From the NCBI GenBank assembly GCA_019745565.1, contig JAIESW010000023.1:81835-145834 (forward strand): 64,000 nucleotides of DNA, in the 5' to 3' direction. Below are positions 58,501 through 61,500 of this stretch, piece after piece. This DNA comes from Burkholderiales bacterium (GTDB lineage: Bacteria > Pseudomonadota > Gammaproteobacteria > Burkholderiales > Ga0077523). Made by a program: the position numbers and the translations under genes. The notes below the pieces were generated by a model. The model ran no database searches. It was not told where the DNA came from and was given only the letters and a program-made list of their open reading frames with translations. Numbering within the stretch: position 1 is the first letter of the stretch; the number at the start of each line of letters is the position of its first letter.

Positions 58501-61500
58501 GAGGAACCGGTCGACCCGGAACGACAGTTCCACCGTCATGCTGCCGGTGAGATCGGTGGCGGCGCCGTTGGGCACGGCGACATAGTCGAGTTCGGCGAAC
58601 TCCAGTCCGTTGCCGATGGTGCCCGCTGCGCGGTAGGGGCCGAGGTTCACCGTCTGGCCGACGGTGATCGGCTGCACCGCGTCGACCACCTTCTCGATCG
58701 CGAAGCGGTAGGCGTTCGGCTCGATGTTGTAGCGACGGCCTTCGATCAGCAGCTTGTAGGTGCCGGTCTGGCCGAGCGTGAAGGTGTCGACGTCGCTCCC
58801 GAGCCCGACGGAGAACACCTGGTCGCCGGTGGGACCGATCAGCCGCCACTGCGCGTCAGCGTTGGCCACGGCCTGCGCGTCGAAATAGAAGCGGTCGCCG
58901 GCCTGGGCATCGAAGCGATAGAAATCGGTCTCCTTGCCCGGTCGCAGTTCCGCGCTGACCGGCACACCCGGCGTGATCGTCGTGGCGGTCGCGAGGTCCC
59001 GCAACCGGAACGCGTAGGGACCGACGTCGTCATTCGGTGCGTCGATGATCAGCTTGTAGTCCCCGGCCACCAGATTCAGGACCGGATTGCTGCCGATGTC
59101 GGCACCGTTCGAGAAGCGGAACTCGCGCGCGTTGACGACGACGCCGCGCGGCCCGGTGAGGGTCCACGTGATCGAGCTGTTGGTCAGCGTATCGAGATAC
59201 AGCTGCGCCGTCGCGGAGAGCGTGAACGTGTAGATGTCGCGATCGCCAGGGTTCGACAGCCGGCCCTGCACGACGTCGCCCAGCGGCTCGCCGACGTTGC
59301 GCAGCGTTCCGGTCGCGCCGCCCGCTCGCGGATCGAGAGTGGTGCGCCCGGCACCCTCGGCAAACGGCAGATAGAGCGCAAGGTTCGCATCGGCCAGTTC
59401 GGTCGAGTTGAGCGCCCGGTTGCGCCCGGCATCGATCTCCGCCTGCGTGCGCGCACGGCTCCACAGCCGCACTTCGTCTACGGCACCGAACAGGCCGGCG
59501 TGGTCGTCCCAGCCTTCGAAGCTGCGCCCGATCAGGAGCGGGTTCGAGAACGTCGGCGCCTGCGCGGTCGTGCTGACCGAAGTTACGCCAACCTGTTGCC
59601 CGTTGAAGTACAGGCGCATCTGGCCCGCCGCGCGGTCGATGACGCCCGCAACATGGAACCACTGCCCGAGCTGTACGGTACCGGCGACGGAAATGGCTTC
59701 CTGACCGCCGGAAGTCATGGCGATGCGACCGTCGCGATTGACCCAGATTCCGTAGGTGCGTTGCTGCCAGTCGTTGCCGCTCCCGCCGTTGAGTCCCTTG
59801 TAGATGATCTCGGTCCACGTATCCACGTAGGCATCGACACGAACCAGCGCTTCCACCGTCACGCTGTTGCGCAGGTCGGTGCTCGAGCCGTGCGGCACTT
59901 CGACGTAGTCGAGATCGCCAAACTCGAGGGCCGAGCCGGTCGGTCCGGTGGCCCAGTAGGGTCCCAATCCCTGGCTCGCACCCGGCACCAGCGGCCGCGT
60001 CGTGTCGGTCACGCGGGTGACGTCGAAGCGGTAGGCGTTGTCCACGGTGTTGTAGCGCCGACCGTCCACCATGAGGGTGTACGTGCCGGTGTGCGGCATG
60101 GTCCGGAGGCCGCCGTCGGTACCCAGGGTCGCGGACCAGACCTCGTCGCCGTTCGGGTCGAGCAGGCGCCACCACCCGTCGGGGTTCTGTACCGACAGCA
60201 TGTCGAAGAACAGGCGATCGCCCGCGGCAGCGTCGAAGCGGTAGACGTTGGTTTCGTTGCCGGGACTCAGGACATCGCTCAACGGCGTGCCGAGCGTCAG
60301 CGCCGTGCCCGAGGCCACGTTGCCGAGCTTGAACGTGTAGCTGCCGGTGCCAGGGCCCGCGAACGTCAGCGTGTAGCTGCCCGCGACCAACCGATAGAAG
60401 GGGCGACCGTCCTGGGAATCGGATGCGTTGAGGTTGCGGTTCGCCACCAGCGTGCCGCTGGGACCCTTGAGCGTCCAGTTGATGGCGCTGGTGTCGGTGC
60501 GATTGTCGAAGTAGACGATCGTGTCGCTCGCCACGCTGAAGGTGTAGACGTCGCGTTGATTCGCGGCGGTGCGGGTGCCCGTGGTCAGCGTGTCGAACGC
60601 GAGCGGCGTCGTGGCGACTGGGGTCGCGGTGACGCGGGCGTAGTCGACGACGACGTCCACCGGCCCGGTCCGGGCGGGCGAGCTCATCGTCTGGCCGAAA
60701 CCCACGCGGAACCCGTTCTGGAACATGTCCGTAGTGGCGGAGAAAGTCCGACTGACGAGTTCGACACCGGCATCGCTCAGGATCGAGATCTTCAACGCCT
60801 GCGTCGGCGAGCCCTCGATGACGGCGCGATACCACGTGTTGTCCTGGTAGCCGAATGACTGGCTCGCGAAGCCGCTTTGCCCCCCATTGGTGAAGAGGCG
60901 CCGGTCGAGCGGATTGTTGTTGTTGGTGACCGACGCGGCGACGAAACGTGCGGGGTCCGCTTCGTCGACCGCCCAGAACTCGAGCAGGCCCTCGATGCCG
61001 TTCGAAACCGACTGGGTCAGCGTGTTGAAGCGCAGTTCATAGCGAAATGCGGCGCTGGCCGGCAGCACGCTCGTGGAACCCAGGCCCACCCGCTGGTTGG
61101 CGGTGAGCGTGTTCCGCAGGTGCAGCACCTGGGCACCATCCACGGTCTCGAAGAAGTAGGCGGGAGCGCCGACGTAGGTGAGACCGTCGAGGGGCCGCTC
61201 GACGCGCCAGTCGCCGCTCAGCGACCCGTTGAACTCGTCGGCCAGCGCGCTCTTGAGTTCGGTGTTCAGATTGCCGCGCGGTTCCACGTTGAACACGACG
61301 TTGACGGGCGCCGTGTTGCTGATGCTCCCTTCGATCAACAGCGTGTACCGACCGGGGGCCGTGAGCGTCAGGTTGCCGACGTCGGTCGAGAAATTCGAGA
61401 AGTACGTCTGGCCGCCGTACGGATCGACCAGGCGCCACATGACCGTGCCGCCGCTCTGGCTCTGCCGGTCGAAGAACAGGCGGTCGCCGGCAGCCACGTC